A stretch of DNA of 58,062 nucleotides from Flavobacteriales bacterium. Its GTDB lineage: Bacteria; Bacteroidota; Bacteroidia; Flavobacteriales_D; Sanyastnellaceae. Below the pieces are notes generated by a model. That model was not told where the DNA came from. It saw only the letters and a list, made by a program, of their open reading frames with translations, and did not search any database. Each line of letters begins with the position of its first letter. The stretch's first letter is position 1. A program made the translations under genes and the position numbers. The DNA is taken from positions 1-58,062 of the forward strand of contig JAIXWX010000031.1 in the NCBI GenBank assembly GCA_027491075.1, written 5' to 3'. Positions 35,798-45,612 of the stretch are shown piece after piece.

Positions 35798-36640
35798 TCA
35801 AGGCACGAACATTGGCTTATCGATCACATAAGTATCCACAGGATTCACACAAAGTACAGGAATCTGTGACTCGTTAGTGATGATTTGTTGTTCATAGCTT
35901 TGATTGAAGATGCTCATGATGCTATTATCATAAAAATTCATGATACAGATCAAGTCTGCTTCCACTGCAGCGCTATACTTGAGCAGAGATTTTACAAATC
36001 CATCCGTTTTTGATTCCGTGATTTCCACCTCGTAAGGAATCTCTTTTTTCGTTAGATATTCTTCTGCAAAGCGAATGTTTCTATCCAATTGATTTCTCAA
36101 AAACTCATCCGTTTCGCCTGGAGAAATGAGATATACTTTTGAACCGAAATACTTCGCCATATCCGCCACCAAGCTAAGTTTTTGCTTGGTTTCCTTGTGT
36201 AAATCAAGCGGAACGACAAGTCTATGATATCCGTGGGCACGTATCGGACGTTCTTGAACTACGATGAAGGGAATGCTAGACTCGGTGACAATTCTCAAGG
36301 CACGACTTCCTGTGATAAACTGCATACCACGGAGACCATGAGTACCCATGATGATGAGAGAAGCATCATTCTCCACTGCGACCTTATCAATATCCTCGTA
36401 AATATTTCCGATTCGAACGATGGTTTTGATTTCAACACCTGACTCTCTGGCAATCATTTCGCGCAGCGCGTTCAATTTTACACGCGCCTCTGCAATATGT
36501 TTTTTGCTATCAATAATATGCAAGACATGTAGCTCTGCATTAATGGTGCTACCCATCGAGAGCGCATGGTTGATAGCCGTTTCACTCACTTTAGTGAAAT
36601 CTGTCGGGACTAAAATAATCTTATCGTACGCCATGGTCAT
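35798..36640 (-). CDS. Tandem-domain universal stress protein
   Basis: 280 residues with two UspA folds. Domain 1 (about 3-130) has KIILVPTDFTKVSETAINHA and the nucleotide-loop-like MGTHGLRGMQFITGSRALRIV followed by PFIVV. Domain 2 (about 138-275) begins RLVVPLDLHKETKQ and ends PVLCVNP, with a degenerate loop. It is a cytoplasmic stress-related nucleotide-binding protein of unspecific role. A TACCTTCG -7 element precedes it. The ATG at 36640 gives a very short leader; a second Met two codons later is also possible. Confidence 0.92.
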   Translation of the reverse strand: MTMAYDKIILVPTDFTKVSETAINHALSMGSTINAELHVLHIIDSKKHIAEARVKLNALREMIARESGVEIKTIVRIGNIYEDIDKVAVENDASLIIMGTHGLRGMQFITGSRALRIVTESSIPFIVVQERPIRAHGYHRLVVPLDLHKETKQKLSLVADMAKYFGSKVYLISPGETDEFLRNQLDRNIRFAEEYLTKKEIPYEVEITESKTDGFVKSLLKYSAAVEADLICIMNFYDNSIMSIFNQSYEQQIITNESQIPVLCVNPVDTYVIDKPMFVP

Positions 36641-36654
36641 TATATAAATCGATG

Positions 36655-36662
36655 CGAAGGTA
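36655..36662 (-). promoter_or_regulatory. Promoter -7 element of uspA (TACCTTCG)
   Basis: TACCTTCG on the minus strand, 14 nt before the uspA ATG, in the 36-bp gap after the hydrolase gene. Confidence 0.45.
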
Positions 36663-36676
36663 ACGTGAAATACGTA

Positions 36677-37441
36677 TTAATGAATGCCCACAAAGCGATT
36701 AACCGAGGCCATAAAATCCGATGGCGCTTCGGCATGCACCCAGTGGCCTGCGTTCGAGATGACATCAAAAGTCACTTGAGGTATAAGATCATGGATACTT
36801 TTAAAGTCAGACTCAGGAACATAGCCACTTTTTCCGCCAATAATCATAAGCGTTTCGCAGAGAATCTTCTCTTTTGGAAGCGCTTCTAGAATTCGATCTA
36901 TTTTATCAAAAAGAACGGGCAGATTAAATCTCCAAGCCATTTTTCCAGGTTCCTTCCAATACAAATTTTTCATTAGAAACTGAACCGTAGAAGGCTCCGA
37001 TACAAATTTTCTCAGCCGTTCTTCCGCTGTTTTTCGATCAGGAACATTCTCAACTTGAACATTAAAAAGACCTTGAAATATGGTATCATGATGCCGCGGA
37101 TAGGCTTTGATTCCCATATCTGCGACTATCAGTTTTTCCAACAAAAAAGCATGAGATTGTGCAAATCGCATGGCTGTTTTTCCACCCATGCTGTGGCCTA
37201 AAAGTATGGCGTCTCGCAAGCCCTCTTCCGCAAACAACTCCAGCAAATCGTCCGCCAAGAGATTATAATTGCAATCGTTCACGTGCTCAGCATGGCCGTG
37301 ATTCGCTTGATCCACTAAGTACACTTTATACCCATTGGCCAATTGCTTCGCGTGACTTTGCCAGTTATCACTGCTGCCAAATAGACCGTGCAGAATAATG
37401 AAAGGCTTTCCTTCGCCTAAGGTTCTATACTTCAATTTCAT
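36677..37441 (-). CDS. Alpha/beta-fold hydrolase (YbfF-like esterase)
   Basis: 254 residues. The oxyanion motif HGLFGSSDNW (about 18-27), nucleophile elbow LLGHSMGGKTAMRFA (Ser about 97) and C-terminal catalytic His in SNAGHWVHAEAP are present; an acidic residue before it completes the triad. It resembles the YbfF esterase group with DQANHGHAEH after the oxyanion strand. Substrate unknown. The start overlaps the pdxJ stop as ATGA, a pairing common in Bacteroidota. Confidence 0.9.
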   Translation of the reverse strand: MKLKYRTLGEGKPFIILHGLFGSSDNWQSHAKQLANGYKVYLVDQANHGHAEHVNDCNYNLLADDLLELFAEEGLRDAILLGHSMGGKTAMRFAQSHAFLLEKLIVADMGIKAYPRHHDTIFQGLFNVQVENVPDRKTAEERLRKFVSEPSTVQFLMKNLYWKEPGKMAWRFNLPVLFDKIDRILEALPKEKILCETLMIIGGKSGYVPESDFKSIHDLIPQVTFDVISNAGHWVHAEAPSDFMASVNRFVGIH

Positions 37442-38154
37442 GGCCGCAATTCTCGCTTGTACATTCCAACCGCATTCTCCAAACCGAGATACAGCGCATC
37501 ACTGATCAATGCGTGGCCGATGCTTACTTCCAACAACTTTGGTATTTCTTGAGAAAAAAAACGCAAATTCTCAAGAGATAAATCGTGCCCAGCATTCAGG
37601 CCCAAACCAACCTCTTCTGCTTTTTTTGCAGCCAAAATAAAAGGAGCAATAGCATTCGATTTATTGTGGGCATAGTGAGCAGCATAGCTTTCAGTATATA
37701 ACTCAATGCGATCCGTTCTGGTAAGCACTGCGGCCTCTACCATTATGGGGTCTGGGTTAACAAAAATGCTTACACGAATACCCTTGCTTTTGAGCTCTTG
37801 AACGATTTCTTTTAGAAAATCACTATTTCTGATGGTATCCCAGCCGTTATTGCTCGTCAGCGCATTTGGAGGATCCGGCACCAAAGTCACTTGATGCGGC
37901 AATACCTCCAGAACCAAATCCATGAAGCCTTTATCGGGATATCCCTCTACGTTGAATTCTGTGGAAACAACTTTCTTTAGTTCACGAACGTCTTGATAAC
38001 GTATATGGCGCTGATCAGGACGAGGATGCACAGTGATGCCGTCAGCACCAAAACGTTCGATGTTCATTGCTGCTTTGATTACATCTGGCACATTACCACC
38101 CCTCGCATTGCGAATCGTGGCGATCTTATTTATGTTCACACTGAGCTTCGTCAT
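37438..38154 (-). CDS. pdxJ: Pyridoxine 5'-phosphate synthase
   Basis: 238 residues, the usual PdxJ length. Conserved segments are LSVNINKIATIRNARGG, FGADGITVHPRPDQRHIR, FNVEGYPDKGFMDLVLEVLP, TLVPDPPNALTSNNGWD, RIELYTESYA, GLNAGHDLSLENL and the end VSIGHALISDALYLGLENAV. It condenses 1-deoxyxylulose 5-phosphate with 3-amino-2-oxopropyl phosphate in vitamin B6 synthesis. It is divergent from the CBS-nadK block across a 196-bp gap. Confidence 0.97.
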   Translation of the reverse strand: MTKLSVNINKIATIRNARGGNVPDVIKAAMNIERFGADGITVHPRPDQRHIRYQDVRELKKVVSTEFNVEGYPDKGFMDLVLEVLPHQVTLVPDPPNALTSNNGWDTIRNSDFLKEIVQELKSKGIRVSIFVNPDPIMVEAAVLTRTDRIELYTESYAAHYAHNKSNAIAPFILAAKKAEEVGLGLNAGHDLSLENLRFFSQEIPKLLEVSIGHALISDALYLGLENAVGMYKRELRP

Positions 38155-38350
38155 GTATAAATGTTATTAATGAATCTTCATTTGTGCAAAACTCCGAAGG
38201 ATATCTTTTGTCTGTACATGAAAGACCTGCAATTTTTGGAACAATATTTATTGTTAGAAATAAAACTTATTTCTTTTGCCTCTGTATAATGAGTAGGGTG
38301 TCGTTAATCCACCATTGTATGATAGCAAAAGTACCTAACACCTAAGAAAA

Positions 38351-39013
38351 TTGATAATCGCAAAGAACCTTATAGATCCAGCCATCCCGACGATGATTCC
38401 CTCGGAGGATCCAGTGGAGGCGCTCAATATTATGGATGAGTATCGTATTGCTCACCTGCCGATTGTGGAAAACGGAAAATTTCTTGGAATGGCCTCAGAA
38501 ACTGCTATGTTGTCAGCTTCTGGCGTTATTTCGGATCCGCTTCTTCAATACAGCAATTTGATTGATGGAAGCGTCACTCCCGAAGAACATATTCTTGAAG
38601 TTCTAAAGTCAGCTGGTGAACTCCACCTCACAGTGGTTCCAGTAGTTGATGCCGAAAAGAACTATATAGGGTGCATCACCCTTGAAGATCTCGTTGAAAA
38701 GCTTAGTGACATGCAAGGCGCAACGCGTCCTGGAGGTATTATCGTTTTGGAAATGAAAGAAAATGATTATAGCCTTCAACAAATAGCACGGATTGTGGAA
38801 GAAAACGACGCAAAGATTTTGTCTACCTCAGTAAGCGCAGGAGAAGAAGGAATGATTGAAGTAAATTTAAAGATTAGCGAACCCGATCTCAATCCCATCT
38901 TGCAGAGTTTCCATCGCTTCGGATATAATATCAAAGGAAGTTATCAAGAGCCAGAATACACTGAAGATTTGAAAAAGAGATACGAAGAATTAATGCGCTA
39001 TCTCAATATTTAA
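38351..39013 (+). CDS. CBS-pair domain protein with C-terminal ACT-like domain
   Basis: 220 residues from a TTG start. An in-frame TAA at 38336 and no ATG in between make TTG (or a later codon) necessary. CBS 1 covers about 3-58 (TMIPSEDPVEALNIMDEYRIAHLPIVENGKFLGM); CBS 2 about 73-125 (HLTVVPVVDAEKNYIGCITLEDLVEKL). The C-terminal 85 residues (GGIIVLEMKENDYSLQQIARIVEENDAKIL) look ACT-like. It is probably an adenosine-nucleotide sensor. It heads the conserved nadK-DUF6089-uppS-bamA block, with nadK 36 bp downstream. Confidence 0.85.
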   Translation: MIIAKNLIDPAIPTMIPSEDPVEALNIMDEYRIAHLPIVENGKFLGMASETAMLSASGVISDPLLQYSNLIDGSVTPEEHILEVLKSAGELHLTVVPVVDAEKNYIGCITLEDLVEKLSDMQGATRPGGIIVLEMKENDYSLQQIARIVEENDAKILSTSVSAGEEGMIEVNLKISEPDLNPILQSFHRFGYNIKGSYQEPEYTEDLKKRYEELMRYLNI

Positions 39014-39016
39014 AAC

Positions 39017-39024
39017 TACCTTCG
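39017..39024 (+). promoter_or_regulatory. Possible -7 element before nadK (TACCTTCG)
   Basis: TACCTTCG, the TTCG variant, 25 nt before the nadK ATG. Confidence 0.4.
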
Positions 39025-39049
39025 TGTATTACAACCTGAAGGTGGATTT

Positions 39050-39925
39050 ATGAAATTTGCAATCTACGGGAAAAGATTCGAGGCCGAATACGCAGAACAT
39101 GTAGAGTCTTTGTTTGACGCCCTCATTCGTCGCGGCGTTAAGATTACCGTCAATGAGAAATTCAAGCGATTTATAACCCAATTTTTTGCTTTACCAGACA
39201 CAGTGGGTGTGTATACCTCTCATCAAGAAATGCGGGATAGCAATTTCTTGATAAGCGTCGGAGGTGACGGCACCCTACTCGATACTGCTCGATATATTCG
39301 AGACAGCAAGATTCCAGTTTTGGGGGTAAACACGGGCCGCTTAGGTTTTTTATCACTCGTAGATGTTGGTCACATTGAGCAAGCAGTAGAAGCGCTTATC
39401 AATGGGGAATTTACTCTCGATAAACGCACCCTGCTTGAAATTAAAAGTGAGCAACAAGAATTTGGTGAGTTTCCCTACGCTTTGAATGAAGTGACCATTC
39501 TCAATAGAGAACGCAATAGTATGGTTACCATCCACGCCTACGTGAACGATTTGTACATGAGTACTTACTGGGCCGATGGCCTGATTGTAGCAACCCCAAC
39601 TGGGTCCACTGCTTACAGCTTGAGTTGTGGCGGTCCAATAGTAACCCCAGATTCGAACAACATCATTATTTCTCCCATTGCACCACATAATCTTACGGTC
39701 AGACCTTTGGTTCTTTCGAGCACCAACAAGGTATCTCTGCGCGCAGAAGGCAGGAGCACCGAGTTTCAACTGACCATAGACAGCCGTTCTTACTTTATTA
39801 ATCCCGAGACCATTATAGAATTACAACGCGCTCCATTTGAGTTTCACCTTGTGTCATTAGAAGGTCAGAGTTTTTTCAACACCATCCGTAATAAAATGGG
39901 CTGGGGACTTGACCGCAGGAACTAA
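39050..39925 (+). CDS. nadK: NAD kinase
   Basis: 291 residues. The GGDG motif is at 71-74 (ISVGGDGTLLDTA), followed by GVNTGRLGFLS and the family elements NEVTILNRERNSMV, ADGLIVATPTGSTAYSLSCGGPI and ISPIAPHNLTVRPLVL. It phosphorylates NAD to NADP in the cytoplasm. It lies between the CBS protein and the DUF6089 gene in the usual Bacteroidota order. Confidence 0.97.
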   Translation: MKFAIYGKRFEAEYAEHVESLFDALIRRGVKITVNEKFKRFITQFFALPDTVGVYTSHQEMRDSNFLISVGGDGTLLDTARYIRDSKIPVLGVNTGRLGFLSLVDVGHIEQAVEALINGEFTLDKRTLLEIKSEQQEFGEFPYALNEVTILNRERNSMVTIHAYVNDLYMSTYWADGLIVATPTGSTAYSLSCGGPIVTPDSNNIIISPIAPHNLTVRPLVLSSTNKVSLRAEGRSTEFQLTIDSRSYFINPETIIELQRAPFEFHLVSLEGQSFFNTIRNKMGWGLDRRN

Positions 39926-39982
39926 TAAGTTCCAATACCTTTGGAACGCAATAAAAAGTCATTTTTTACGATACATGGGACG

Positions 39983-40834
39983 ATGAAACGCCTCTTTCTG
40001 CTGTTAATTATTTCTTTTTCAGCCATTTCAAGTCATTCTCAAGCCTCCAAATACGACAAGAGCAAAGAGATTGGTCTACTTGCTGGCACTGCTTACTATT
40101 TAGGAGAAATCAATCCCTACCGTCATTTTGGAACGGCGTTAAAAATGTGTGGCGGTCTTTCATTCAGAAACAACTTCAACAAGAGATGGACGTTCAAAGC
40201 ATCATTGCTCTATGGGAATGTGGAAGCCTACGATGCAGATAGTAAAGATCCATGGATACGCAACCGCAATCTTCACTTCCGCAATCAATTTTTAGAAAGC
40301 AGCCTGCAATTCGAGCTCAATTATTTTAATTATCAAATTGGGAGTGAAGATTGGATAAGTCCATATTTGTTTTTAGGATTTGCATACACCAATATGCGGC
40401 CCCAAGCTAGCTATAATGGATTGTGGTATGAGACCCAACCTTTAGGAACAGAAGGTCAAGGAACTTCTATTGGTGGCTCAGATTATAGCAACAATATTTT
40501 TGCTATACCTGCGGGCATGGGAGTCAAGGTCAACCTCTACGCGATATTCGGATTTTCATTGGAATGGGGAGTTCGCAGAACGTTTACAGACTATTTCGAT
40601 GACATTTCTGGAACCTACATTGACAACGAAATCCTACAAGACGAGAATGGAAATGCCGCATCTACCTTGGCAGATCAAAGTTTCGTAGCCGGTCGACCCG
40701 ACGGGTCAAATGTGGATTATCAGCGCGGTGATCCTGGTCGTAAAGACCTGTATTTCTTTATTTTAGGCTCCCTAAACGTACGCATCGATAAAAAGGCGAC
40801 ATCCTGCTGGAATGGTAGGGTTTTAATCCCTTGA
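39983..40834 (+). CDS. DUF6089 family outer-membrane beta-barrel-like protein
   Basis: 283 residues from the ATG at 39983, the start of the signal peptide MKRLFLLLIISFSAISSHSQA; an upstream ATG at 39941 would place charged residues before it. The mature part alternates aromatic strands (EIGLLAGTAYYLGEINPYRHFG, GGLSFRNNFNKRWTFKASLLYG, SPYLFLGFAYTNM, FGFSLEWGVRRTFTDYFDDISGTY) as in small outer-membrane barrels. The family recurs between nadK and uppS/bamA in Bacteroidota, suggesting an envelope role, not experimentally defined as far as I know. Confidence 0.85.
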   Translation: MKRLFLLLIISFSAISSHSQASKYDKSKEIGLLAGTAYYLGEINPYRHFGTALKMCGGLSFRNNFNKRWTFKASLLYGNVEAYDADSKDPWIRNRNLHFRNQFLESSLQFELNYFNYQIGSEDWISPYLFLGFAYTNMRPQASYNGLWYETQPLGTEGQGTSIGGSDYSNNIFAIPAGMGVKVNLYAIFGFSLEWGVRRTFTDYFDDISGTYIDNEILQDENGNAASTLADQSFVAGRPDGSNVDYQRGDPGRKDLYFFILGSLNVRIDKKATSCWNGRVLIP

Positions 40835-40840
40835 ACATCG

Positions 40841-40848
40841 TACATTTG
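40841..40848 (+). promoter_or_regulatory. Promoter -7 element of uppS-bamA
   Basis: TACATTTG followed by GCGCCC, an exact TAnnTTTG match, 34 nt before the uppS ATG. Confidence 0.5.
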
Positions 40849-40882
40849 CGCCCGCGAAAAAGGCCTTTTTAGTACCAAAACC

Positions 40883-41641
40883 ATGAGTTACTTCGAACAA
40901 ATTGACCCTCTCAAGGTGCCCAGTCACGTAGCTGTGATCATGGACGGGAATGGTCGTTGGGCTAAAAGCCATGGGAAAGAACGCATTTTTGGACACTTCA
41001 ACGGAGTTGAATCGGTACGAGCAACGCTAAAGGCAGCGGTAAAATCTGGGGTGAAGTACTTGACCCTTTATGCATTTTCGACAGAAAACTGGAACAGGCC
41101 AAAAGAAGAAGTAGAGGCCTTAATGAACTTGTTGGTGCACACCATTACGGGAGAAATTGATGAACTTGATAAAAATGAAGTCCGACTTCATGCGATAGGC
41201 GACATTGACTCTCTTCCTGAAAGTTGTAAAACTGAACTGCATGCAGCCATGGAAAGGACATCGGGAAATAACAAAGTGAACTTGATTTTGGCACTCAGTT
41301 ATTCATCTCGTTGGGAAATCAATCAAGCGGTAAAACGAATTCTTGCAGAGGGTTTAAAACCCGAAGAGATTTCTGATCATTTGATATCCTCCTATTTGTG
41401 TACTGCAGCCTTTCCAGATCCAGAGCTGTTAATTCGCACCAGCGGGGAAAAACGCATCAGTAACTTTTTGCTCTGGCAAATCGCTTATTCAGAGTTATAC
41501 TTTACCGAAACTCATTGGCCAGATTTTAATGAAGAAGAATTTTATAAAGCCATCTGCGATTATCAGACACGGGAGCGGAGATTCGGAAAAACTTCCGAGC
41601 AAATTCACACCGGTATGGGGATCAATGAAAAGACCACGTAG
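40883..41641 (+). CDS. uppS: Isoprenyl transferase (undecaprenyl diphosphate synthase)
   Basis: 252 residues. The catalytic Asp21 lies in [13 protein letters not shown]. Other conserved parts are [47 protein letters not shown], and the C-terminal [25 protein letters not shown]. It adds cis-isoprene units to give the carrier lipid for peptidoglycan and the surface glycans of the 10-23 kb locus. The bamA start overlaps its last codons. Confidence 0.97.
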   Translation: MSYFEQIDPLKVPSHVAVIMDGNGRWAKSHGKERIFGHFNGVESVRATLKAAVKSGVKYLTLYAFSTENWNRPKEEVEALMNLLVHTITGEIDELDKNEVRLHAIGDIDSLPESCKTELHAAMERTSGNNKVNLILALSYSSRWEINQAVKRILAEGLKPEEISDHLISSYLCTAAFPDPELLIRTSGEKRISNFLLWQIAYSELYFTETHWPDFNEEEFYKAICDYQTRERRFGKTSEQIHTGMGINEKTT

Positions 41642-44249
41642 AACATCCATGAGCGCATTCCCCTCTTTTTTAGCTATCTGTTTTTTTCTAATGTCACTTG
41701 TGATTACTCCAAGTGTGTCACAAGCCCAAAGTTTGATTGGTAGTGGAATTGACTACAAAGAACCAAAAGCATATCGAATTGCAGGTATAAGTGTTATAGG
41801 CACTAAATTCTCAGATGTTCAAGCCGTAAAACTCTTCAGTGGTTTGCAGGAAGGTCAGGAAATTCTTATTCCAGGTGATCAGATCACCGATGCCATTCGT
41901 AAACTTTGGAAGCAAAAGCTCTTCAACAACATTAGTATTTCTGTTGCTGAATTTCGTGGCTCGGATGTCTATCTTGTAATTAGTTTAGAAGAAATGCCGC
42001 GCCTCGCGAGGTTTTTCTTCAAAGGAATAAAAAAATCTGAAGCTGAAAATCTTCGCGAGAAATTAGACTTGCGTACTGGACAAGTAGCGAATGAAAACCT
42101 AAAGTCCAACGCGATCAATATTATCAAAAACTATTACGTAGAAAAAGGTTTTTACAACGCGGATATTAAGATCAACGAGTATCCAGATGAAATTCTTCCC
42201 AATAGTGTAAAGTTGGAGTTCGATATAGATCATGGCAATAGAGTAAAGATTGAACACATCCATTTTACGGGAGTAAGTCCGAAGCAACGCAAACTTCTTG
42301 GTGTATACTCTTATGAAAGCTCATCCGAGAAAGAAGTAAAACGTCTTAAGAGAAAGCTTAAAAACACTAAGGAGAAAAAGCTCACACGAATTTTCAAATC
42401 ATCAAAATTCGTAGAGAAAGAATACATCGACGATAAGAACAAAGTGCTCGCTTTTTATAACAAAGAAGGTTATAGAAATGCGAAAATTCTTTCCGATAGC
42501 GTTTATCGCATCGATAATGATCGAATTGGAATTACCATCCATTTAGAAGAGGACAGAAAGTTTTATTTTCGAAATATATCCTTTGCAGGAAATCAGAAGT
42601 ATCGCACCTCCACACTCGACTCCGTTTTGAATATCAACAAGGGAGATGTGTATGATTTGGAGCTGTTGAATAGCAGAATCAGCTATAACCCCAACGGTAG
42701 GGACATAAGCAGTTTGTATACCGATGATGGATACCTGACCTTTATAGCTTATCCGGTAGAGACGATCATTTATCCCGATAGCATTGATGTTGAAGTTCGA
42801 ATAGACGAGGGAAGGCAGTATCGTATCGGCAATGTTCGCGTTGTAGGAAACACAAAAACCAACGACCGTGTTATTTATCGAGAGATTAGAACCAGACCAG
42901 GCGATCTCTTTAACAGAAGTGACTTAATGCGAACACAACGCGAATTGATAGCGTTGGGTTATTTCAATCAAGAAGCGATGGATATTCAAACCAACGAGCG
43001 ACCAGAAGAAGGGCTTGTTGATTTAACCTATGTGGTAGAAGAACGTCCTTCAGATCAGATACAGCTTTCCGGTGGATTCGGTGGTGGACGTGTCGTGGGT
43101 TCATTGGGTTTAAGTTTCACGAATTTCTCCATGCGTAATGCGTTTAAGAAAAATGCATGGACGCCTCTTCCATCGGGAGATGGCCAGCGTTTTAGCATCA
43201 ATGCAACATCGAATGGGTTGTTTTTCCAGAGTTACAATCTCAGCTTTACAGAGCCATGGTTGGGAGGGAAGAAACCTAATTCACTTACGTTTTCTGTAGT
43301 TCACAGCGTGCAGACCAATGGTCAGCGCAAATTCATTGAAGGACGAACGGTCAATCCTAACCGACAGTCATTGATTATTACTGGTGCGAATGTCAATTTT
43401 GGTCAACGTTGGCAACGCCCCGATGACTGGTTTGTATTTTTCGCAGGTATAAGCTATCAGCACTTTGATTTGAATCGATTTGGATCTTTCTTCAGTTTCA
43501 GTGAAGGATTTTCTAACAACTTAGCAGCTACAGCGACCCTCGAAAGAAATTCTGTGAGTGATCCTATTTACCCTACTTGGGGATCAAAAATTACACTGAG
43601 CACCAAGGCAACTGCACCTTATACCTTCATTGGTCAGAATGTTCTGGGCAGAACTTATGATTTTGTGAATATGTCAGATCAAGAGCGATTTGATTGGGTA
43701 GAATATTACAAGGTTAAGTTCACTGCCAATTGGTACACCGCTTTGAATAAGCACAAGACTCACAAACTTGTTTTGCATACCAGCGTCGGTTTTGGATTCT
43801 TGGGGTCCTATAATCGCGACTTAGGAGAATCTCCCTTCGAGCGTTTCTATTTAGGTGGTGTATTCTTAAGTGGATTCTTGCTTGATGGACGTGAAATTGT
43901 GAATTTACGAGGTTACGATGATTTGTCATTGACTCGTCCAAGCCAGCGTGTAGGGGCTCCAATTATCACGAAGTACAACGCAGAACTTCGATTCCCATTA
44001 TCCACCAATCCACAAGCAACCATATTTGCCTTGTCGTTTGTAGAAGCAGGTCGTACTTGGGTAGACTTTAGTGATTACAATCCATTTAATCTATATCGTT
44101 CGGCAGGCGTTGGACTTCGTATATTCCTTCCTATGTTTGGACTACTTGGATTTGATTATGGATGGCGTTTAGACGATTTGGATACGCAGCCCAATATGGC
44201 ACGAGGACAATTCCACTTCTCCATCGGTATGAATCTTGGAGAGTTATAA
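41625..44249 (+). CDS. bamA: Outer-membrane protein assembly factor BamA (Omp85)
   Basis: 874 residues from the ATG at 41625, giving a signal peptide with a basic n-region (MKRPRRTSM) and hydrophobic core ending SVSQAQ; an ATG at 41649 is an alternative. POTRA-type repeats fill about 45-480 (for example [58 protein letters not shown]). The C-terminal barrel (about 490-874) has the Omp85 loop-6-type VNLRGYDD and ends with an [12 protein letters not shown]-like strand. It inserts beta-barrel proteins into the outer membrane. Two Skp-like chaperone genes follow. Confidence 0.96.
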   Translation: MKRPRRTSMSAFPSFLAICFFLMSLVITPSVSQAQSLIGSGIDYKEPKAYRIAGISVIGTKFSDVQAVKLFSGLQEGQEILIPGDQITDAIRKLWKQKLFNNISISVAEFRGSDVYLVISLEEMPRLARFFFKGIKKSEAENLREKLDLRTGQVANENLKSNAINIIKNYYVEKGFYNADIKINEYPDEILPNSVKLEFDIDHGNRVKIEHIHFTGVSPKQRKLLGVYSYESSSEKEVKRLKRKLKNTKEKKLTRIFKSSKFVEKEYIDDKNKVLAFYNKEGYRNAKILSDSVYRIDNDRIGITIHLEEDRKFYFRNISFAGNQKYRTSTLDSVLNINKGDVYDLELLNSRISYNPNGRDISSLYTDDGYLTFIAYPVETIIYPDSIDVEVRIDEGRQYRIGNVRVVGNTKTNDRVIYREIRTRPGDLFNRSDLMRTQRELIALGYFNQEAMDIQTNERPEEGLVDLTYVVEERPSDQIQLSGGFGGGRVVGSLGLSFTNFSMRNAFKKNAWTPLPSGDGQRFSINATSNGLFFQSYNLSFTEPWLGGKKPNSLTFSVVHSVQTNGQRKFIEGRTVNPNRQSLIITGANVNFGQRWQRPDDWFVFFAGISYQHFDLNRFGSFFSFSEGFSNNLAATATLERNSVSDPIYPTWGSKITLSTKATAPYTFIGQNVLGRTYDFVNMSDQERFDWVEYYKVKFTANWYTALNKHKTHKLVLHTSVGFGFLGSYNRDLGESPFERFYLGGVFLSGFLLDGREIVNLRGYDDLSLTRPSQRVGAPIITKYNAELRFPLSTNPQATIFALSFVEAGRTWVDFSDYNPFNLYRSAGVGLRIFLPMFGLLGFDYGWRLDDLDTQPNMARGQFHFSIGMNLGEL

Positions 44250-44251
44250 CC

Positions 44252-44929
44252 ATGAAAACATTGACCATGAGAAATATCTTTTTTTCATTGCTATTGACCC
44301 TATTGATGGCTAATGGCTTATCCGCTCAGAAATTTGCATACGTTGATTCCAAGTATATTTTGAGCCACGTACCCGAATATCAAGAAGCTCAAAAGACCAT
44401 TAATAAGCTAAGTGAAAACTGGCAAAAGGATATTGAGGCAAAATATGAGACTATAGAAAAATTAGAAAAAGCATATCAAGCCGAGAAGATTCTTCTGACC
44501 GAAGACATGCGCAAGAAACGAGAAGAGGAAATTGTAGAAAAAAGAAAAGAGGCTAAAGAACTTCAAAAAACAAAATTTGGAGTCGATGGTGAACTTTTTC
44601 AAAAAAGAGAGGAGTTGATCAAGCCCATCCAGGATCAGATTTATACAGCTATTCAGGAAGTAGCTAGTCAGAGTGCCTTGATGGTTGTGTTCGATAAAGC
44701 AAATCATAGTAATCTTCTTTATACAAATCCGAAGCACGATATCAGCGACAAGGTATTGCGCAAGATGGGGTTGAAGCCTGGTGAGGTATTGGAAGAAGAA
44801 GGGGATGAAGGCGGCGAAGAAGAAGATGGTCAAAAAGCTCCAGGTGGTGGAAGTCCGGGCAAAGGTGGATCAGAAAAGGCACCGGCACGTGGAGGAGAAA
44901 AATCACCAACTCGAGGAGGAGGAAAGTAA
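44252..44929 (+). CDS. OmpH/Skp family periplasmic chaperone with low-complexity tail
   Basis: 225 residues from the ATG at 44252, 2 nt after the bamA stop. The signal peptide is followed by FAYVDSKYILSHVPEYQEAQ, the OmpH start, then a long charged coiled coil (about 45-130) and the C-terminal strand ALMVVFDKANHSNLLYTNP. Skp-like proteins hold unfolded outer-membrane proteins for BamA. The last 45 or so residues are unusual: an acidic Glu/Gly run (EEEGDEGGEEEDG) turning into Gly/Lys/Arg/Pro-rich sequence ending RGGGK. Confidence 0.93.
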   Translation: MKTLTMRNIFFSLLLTLLMANGLSAQKFAYVDSKYILSHVPEYQEAQKTINKLSENWQKDIEAKYETIEKLEKAYQAEKILLTEDMRKKREEEIVEKRKEAKELQKTKFGVDGELFQKREELIKPIQDQIYTAIQEVASQSALMVVFDKANHSNLLYTNPKHDISDKVLRKMGLKPGEVLEEEGDEGGEEEDGQKAPGGGSPGKGGSEKAPARGGEKSPTRGGGK

Positions 44930-44996
44930 TATCTAGCGTAATTTGGCCTCGCTTTTGTTTAGAGGCTTTCACAAATAGTAAATACCAATTTTAAAA

Positions 44997-45548
44997 ATGA
45001 AAAAATTAATTGTTCTCTCGGTAGCAGTGATAACTTCAGTTGTTTCTTTTGCTCAAAAAATAGGACATCTAGATCGCACTGCATTGATCAAAGTAATGCC
45101 AGAGACTGCCGAGGTAGAAAAGAAACTTGCCGGAATCCAGCAAGAATATACTACCACCTATCAAATGATGGAGCAAGAATACAATGCCATGGTTCAGGAA
45201 GCTCAAGCTAAGCAGAAAGAGTGGCCTGAGGCAATTCTACAGACGAAGATCAAGGCCATCCAGGACAAGGAACAACAAATTTCTCAATTTGAGCAGCAAG
45301 CAGCACAGGATCTTCAAGATCAGCAGGCTAAAATGTATCAGCCAATCATTGATAAGGCTACCAAGGCGATTGAGGATGTAGCCAAAGAAAACGGTTTCTC
45401 TTATATTATTGATAGCGGAATCGGCGTATTGCTCTTCACAGGAGGAGAAGACGTTGCACCTATGGTTCGTACCAAGTTGGGAATTTCAAATACCCCTACT
45501 CCAATTCCAGCTCCAGCACCGTCACCGGCTCCAGCACCTAAGAAATAA
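44997..45548 (+). CDS. OmpH/Skp family periplasmic chaperone
   Basis: 183 residues. The signal peptide MKKLIVLSVAVITSVVSFAQ is followed by KIGHLDRTALIKVMPETAEVEK, a coiled coil rich in Gln/Glu (about 40-125), and the C-terminal FSYIIDSGIGVLLFTGGEDVAP. The protein ends in a Pro-Ala tail (PIPAPAPSPAPAPKK). It is the second Skp-like gene after bamA, 67 bp after the first. A weak GCCTC/GAGGC hairpin lies in that gap. It is followed by a terminator and murI. Confidence 0.94.
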   Translation: MKKLIVLSVAVITSVVSFAQKIGHLDRTALIKVMPETAEVEKKLAGIQQEYTTTYQMMEQEYNAMVQEAQAKQKEWPEAILQTKIKAIQDKEQQISQFEQQAAQDLQDQQAKMYQPIIDKATKAIEDVAKENGFSYIIDSGIGVLLFTGGEDVAPMVRTKLGISNTPTPIPAPAPSPAPAPKK

Positions 45549-45570
45549 TTTATTTTTAGAAAAATATGAG

Positions 45571-45606
45571 ATCCCTCCGCAATTCACGGGGGGATTTCTT
45601 TTTTTT
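45571..45606 (+). terminator. Rho-independent terminator before murI
   Basis: ATCCCTCCG/CGGGGGGAT stem (9 bp with one G-T pair), 7-nt loop, then a T-rich tract that ends just before the murI ATG at 45613. It may act as an attenuator for murI. Confidence 0.72.
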
Positions 45607-45612
45607 GTAGTC

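Noticed and set aside
38155-38350. tRNA or small RNA in the pdxJ-CBS gap
   Set aside because: No cloverleaf or strong hairpin could be drawn; the gap is AT-rich and probably holds the two divergent promoters, which I could not pin down.
44946-44970. Terminator between the two ompH genes
   Set aside because: Only a five-base GCCTC/GAGGC stem with a long loop and a short T-run; too weak to call as a separate feature.
45409-45612. 68-residue N-terminal extension of glutamate racemase
   Set aside because: It runs antiphase through the ompH 3' end and across a terminator; family length and the MKSTHSPIGIFDSG start support 45613.
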